A stretch of DNA of 8,028 nucleotides, from NCBI GenBank assembly GCA_018500005.2, contig JAHBAP020000557.1, positions 1 to 8,028 on the forward strand. Direction: 5' to 3'. Source of the stretch: Mycobacterium sp. (GTDB taxonomy: Bacteria; Actinomycetota; Actinomycetes; Mycobacteriales; Mycobacteriaceae). This document shows, piece after piece, positions 5,674 through 8,028 of the stretch. Each line of letters starts with the position of its first letter. Positions within the stretch are counted from its first letter, which is position 1. The translations under genes were made by a program, and so were the position numbers. A model generated the notes under the pieces. The model worked only from the letters and a program-made list of their open reading frames with translations. It ran no database searches and was not told the origin of the DNA.

Positions 5674-6633
5674 ATGACGGAAGTTGGTGGACGGCGACGG
5701 GTGTCGGCCGTTATCCGGGCGTACAACGAGGCTCAGCACATCGGCCGATTACTCGAAGGTCTTCAGCAGCAGACTGTCGGACTCGACGAAATCATCGTCG
5801 TTGACTCGGGTTCATCCGACGACACCGTCGCGATAGCCGAGGCGGCCGGCTGTTCGCTGGTCCATATCGCCAAGAGTGAGTTTTCCTTTGGCCGAGCGCT
5901 GAACCGAGGTTGCGCCGCGGCAAGCGGCGATGTCCTTCTGTTCGCCTCTGCTCACGTCTATCCGGTCTACAACACCTACGTCGAACACATCGTGAGCGCA
6001 TTCGACCGAGACGGGGTCGGAATCGCTTACGGACGCCAAGTCGGAGACGAGCGAACCAAATTTTCCGAATCACGCGTGATGTTGAAATGGTTCCCCAGTC
6101 AGAACATCTGGGATCAGGGTCACCCCTTCAGTAACAACGCCAACGCCGCAGTTCTCAAATCAGTATGGCAAGAGTCGCCTTACGACGAGACGCTCACCGG
6201 CCTCGAGGATCTCGACTTCGCGAAGAAGGCGCTCGCTCGGGGGTACAAGATTTCGTACGTCGCAGACGCACCCGTAGTCCACGTCCACGAAGAATCGTGG
6301 AACATCATCCGCAACCGCTACCGGCGTGAAGCCATGGCGTACTCCCGAATCGTCGAGGGTTCGAAGATGTCGCTTCAGGGCGCGGTCGGCCTAGCGCTAT
6401 CGAACATCGCCGGCGATTACAGGGATGCCATCAAGGCACGCCGCGTTCTCGGCAATGTGCTGAGCATCCCCCTTTTTCGGACTGCCCAGTTCATGGGGGC
6501 ATGGGAGGGGTTCCGGGCCCCCGACGACCTGTCAACCCAGCTGCTACAACGTTTCTACTACCCCAGTGACGACAACAGCGATCAGGAGACGCCCGAACCT
6601 GGGCGCAGAATTCAGTATTCGGAAGACAGATAA
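5674..6633 (+). CDS. Family 2 glycosyltransferase (GT-A fold)
   Basis: This 319-residue cytosolic enzyme should add one sugar to a lipid-linked or growing glycan. The nucleotide-binding start of the GT-A fold is clear: VSAVIRAYNEAQHIGRLLEGL (10-30), then EIIVVDSGSSDDT (39-51). KSEFSFGRALNRGCAAASGDVLLF (67-90) resembles rhamnosyltransferase-type GT2 enzymes. Where DXD is usual, this protein reads Ser-Ala-His (92-94, LFASAHVYP). The acceptor-side acidic motif is GLEDLDFAKKA (176-186), with the likely catalytic base in Glu178-Asp179. VVHVHEESW (201-209) follows. There is no strong membrane helix; the last 25 residues are charged and probably disordered. The ATG lies 21 bases after the kinase stop, with GAGG at 5657-5660. 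A rare TTA leucine codon occurs near the start (5749-5751). Donor and acceptor cannot be read; the adjacent cytidylyltransferase makes a CMP-linked donor thinkable but unproven. Confidence 0.9.
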   Translation: MTEVGGRRRVSAVIRAYNEAQHIGRLLEGLQQQTVGLDEIIVVDSGSSDDTVAIAEAAGCSLVHIAKSEFSFGRALNRGCAAASGDVLLFASAHVYPVYNTYVEHIVSAFDRDGVGIAYGRQVGDERTKFSESRVMLKWFPSQNIWDQGHPFSNNANAAVLKSVWQESPYDETLTGLEDLDFAKKALARGYKISYVADAPVVHVHEESWNIIRNRYRREAMAYSRIVEGSKMSLQGAVGLALSNIAGDYRDAIKARRVLGNVLSIPLFRTAQFMGAWEGFRAPDDLSTQLLQRFYYPSDDNSDQETPEPGRRIQYSEDR

Positions 6634-6636
6634 GTC

Positions 6637-7311
6637 ATGTCACGTACCGTCGCCATCGTGCCGATGCGTCACAACAGTGAACGCGTCCCCGGCAAAAACT
6701 ATCGCCCGCTCGCCGGGATTCCGCTCTACCACCATGTCGTTCGGACCTTGAGTGACGTACCGGAAATCAACACGGTCGTGATCGACACGGACAGCGAATT
6801 CATCATCGAGGACTGCGAAACGCATTTCCCAGACGTTCAGGTACTACTACGGCCTGAGCACCTTCGTGATGGCAATATCGCCATGAATGACGTGTTGGTC
6901 AACACGCTGGACCAAGTCAACGCGGACGTAGTTCTGCAGACGCACTCCACCAACCCGTTCCTCAAGCCCGCAACGGTATCTGCGGCCCTGCAACTCTTCG
7001 CTCACTCGGGCACTGAATGCGATTCGGTGTTCAGCGTGACGAGATTGCAGGCGCGACTGTGGGACGCGGAAACACAGCCAGTCAACCACGACCCGGCGGT
7101 ATTGCTGCGCACACAGGACCTCCCCCCTCTCCTCATCGAGAACCCGTGCTTCTTCATCTTCACCCCCGAGTTGCTGCGCCGACGCAACAACCGCATCGGC
7201 GAACGGCCTCTGATGTTCGAGATGTCTCCCCTGGAAGCTATCGACATCGACATCGAAGAAGATTTCGCGCTCGCAGCAGCCATCGCAGAACGCAGGATCA
7301 CACAGCCGTGA
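6637..7311 (+). CDS. Acylneuraminate-type cytidylyltransferase (CMP-sugar-acid synthetase family)
   Basis: This 224-residue protein has the length and motifs of the NeuA/KdsB family, which couples CTP to an acidic sugar such as a nonulosonic acid or Kdo and releases pyrophosphate. The nucleotide loop is IVPMRHNSERVPGKNYRPLA (7-26), with Arg11, Ser14, Pro18, Lys20 and Asn21 in family positions. LRDGNIAMNDVL (76-87) and LQTHSTNPFL (100-109) correspond to the CTP and sugar pocket; ENPCFFIF (168-175) replaces the classic ENGAFYI. The metal-binding acidic motif is DIDIEEDF (203-210). The HSTNP version of the pocket motif differs from classical NeuA, so the sugar may differ too. The ATG is three bases after the glycosyltransferase stop, and the TGA overlaps the next start as GTGA, so translation is probably coupled. 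No NeuB- or KdsA-type synthase is visible, so the substrate remains open. Family assignment is firm; sialic acid itself is not implied. Confidence 0.9.
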   Translation: MSRTVAIVPMRHNSERVPGKNYRPLAGIPLYHHVVRTLSDVPEINTVVIDTDSEFIIEDCETHFPDVQVLLRPEHLRDGNIAMNDVLVNTLDQVNADVVLQTHSTNPFLKPATVSAALQLFAHSGTECDSVFSVTRLQARLWDAETQPVNHDPAVLLRTQDLPPLLIENPCFFIFTPELLRRRNNRIGERPLMFEMSPLEAIDIDIEEDFALAAAIAERRITQP

Positions 7312-8028
7312 GCACCCTACCGTTGATCCTGGTGACCTGCCGACAGATGCAGGTTGAGTTGCCGCAGCATCGGGAGCGCATCGAGAATCTCGGGTATGAA
7401 GTTGTGGCACCGGACCTCGGTGACCGTCAACAGTTCACCGCCCGCGAACTACTCGAGTACAGTCCCCGCCTGGTCGGCATCATTGCCGGAGACGACGACC
7501 TGAGCCGCGAATTCTTCGAGGGGACAAAGAAACTCAAGACGGTGGTCCGTTGGGGCATTGGCATGGACTCCGTCGATCGGGATGCGGCCGAGGCACATGG
7601 GGTAACCGTTCGCAACACCCCGGGCGTCTTCGGAGAAGAGGTGGCCGATTCCGCATTCGGTTACATCCTGATGCTTGCCCGCGGGTTTCTTCAGGTGGAT
7701 GCCGCTGTTCGGCGCGGTGACTGGCCCAAACACGAGGGCATCACGCTTGCCGGCTCCCAACTGGGGGTCGTGGGTATGGGTTCCATCGGTCGAGAGATCG
7801 CCGCGCGCGGAATCGGTTTCGGCATGAATGTCGTGGCCTTCGACCCGCTCGTCACCGCCGCGCCGACAGGAGTCTCGCTCGTCGGTCTCGACAGGCTGAT
7901 GTCAACAAGTCGGTTCATCGTTCTAGCATGCCCCTTGACCCCGGAGACGTATCACCTCATCGACGCCGAACGGCTAGCGCTGGTGAAAAGCGACACTTAC
8001 TTGGTCAACGTGGCTCGGGGGCCGGTGG
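7308..8028 (+). CDS. D-2-hydroxyacid dehydrogenase, 3-phosphoglycerate dehydrogenase type (5' part)
   Basis: The gene begins at GTG 7308, overlapping the preceding TGA by four bases (GTGA), and is open to the window end, giving 240 codons of an expected 310-330. The N-terminal substrate-binding part includes VVRWGIGMDSVD (79-90) and RNTPGVFGEEVADSAFGYIL (102-121), both typical of PGDH-like enzymes. The NAD-binding Rossmann loop is LGVVGMGSIG (152-161), with Asp179 in VVAFDP suggesting NAD rather than NADP. LACPLTPETYHLID (206-219) and the catalytic Arg237 in LVNVARGPV are present. The catalytic Glu and His should lie just past the window. The family interconverts 2-hydroxy and 2-keto acids. 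Because the gene is coupled to a CMP-sugar-acid synthetase, it more likely makes or modifies a sugar-acid precursor than serves housekeeping serine synthesis; that is inference. Length to this point does not suggest the long SerA form, but the C-terminus is unseen. Confidence 0.92.
   Translation, partial: MSTLPLILVTCRQMQVELPQHRERIENLGYEVVAPDLGDRQQFTARELLEYSPRLVGIIAGDDDLSREFFEGTKKLKTVVRWGIGMDSVDRDAAEAHGVTVRNTPGVFGEEVADSAFGYILMLARGFLQVDAAVRRGDWPKHEGITLAGSQLGVVGMGSIGREIAARGIGFGMNVVAFDPLVTAAPTGVSLVGLDRLMSTSRFIVLACPLTPETYHLIDAERLALVKSDTYLVNVARGPV

Noticed and set aside
7449..7918. Minus-strand frames of 103 and 75 codons near the window end
   Set aside because: They oppose the dehydrogenase gene, which has a Rossmann loop and catalytic Arg in the + strand frame.
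1..8028. tRNA or rRNA genes, CRISPR arrays, insertion sequences or attachment sites
   Set aside because: I saw no spaced identical repeats, transposase motifs, terminal inverted repeats with target duplications, or RNA gene signatures on either strand.

Overview
The window looks like chromosomal DNA of a mycobacterium or a close mycolic-acid-containing actinomycete. It is GC-rich with GC-ending codons and uses GTG and TTG starts. It also carries a mycolic-acid-modifying methyltransferase of the CmaA/MmaA family that closely resembles MmaA4. A rapid-growing or environmental species is plausible, but the species cannot be fixed from the sequence alone. All supported genes are on the + strand.

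Region 1 (about 1-1484) is a cell-envelope lipid module. It holds the C-terminal part of an alpha/beta hydrolase (LipG-like by context), a short gap with a candidate promoter and a short direct repeat, and a complete SAM-dependent mycolic acid methyltransferase.

Region 2 (about 1485-2241) holds one small gene for an exported, low-charge, Ala/Gly/Val-rich protein of 163 residues that I do not recognise. A 12-bp imperfect inverted repeat (11 of 12 positions) lies upstream. Downstream is a textbook intrinsic terminator: a perfect 14-bp stem followed by five T.

Region 3 (2304 to the window end, continuing beyond it) reads as one surface-polysaccharide operon with small gaps or overlaps. In order it encodes: a membrane-anchored DUF4012 protein; a Wzz/BY-kinase fusion (chain-length regulator and tyrosine autokinase) with a C-terminal tyrosine cluster; a family 2 glycosyltransferase; an acylneuraminate-type cytidylyltransferase; and the first 240 codons of a D-2-hydroxyacid dehydrogenase of the 3-phosphoglycerate dehydrogenase type. 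The last three suggest that an acidic sugar is made, activated as a CMP derivative and transferred to a glycan. The kinase would control polymer length or export. No sugar-acid synthase (NeuB/KdsA type), polymerase or flippase is visible, so the rest of the pathway should lie downstream.

The points most worth attention are: a CMP-sugar-acid module with a BY-kinase in a mycolate-type genome; the glycosyltransferase having Ser-Ala-His where DXD is usual; an in-frame hexanucleotide repeat encoding the kinase's tyrosine cluster; a possible 22-codon coupling ORF between the DUF4012 and kinase genes; and three palindromic elements in the intergenic regions.
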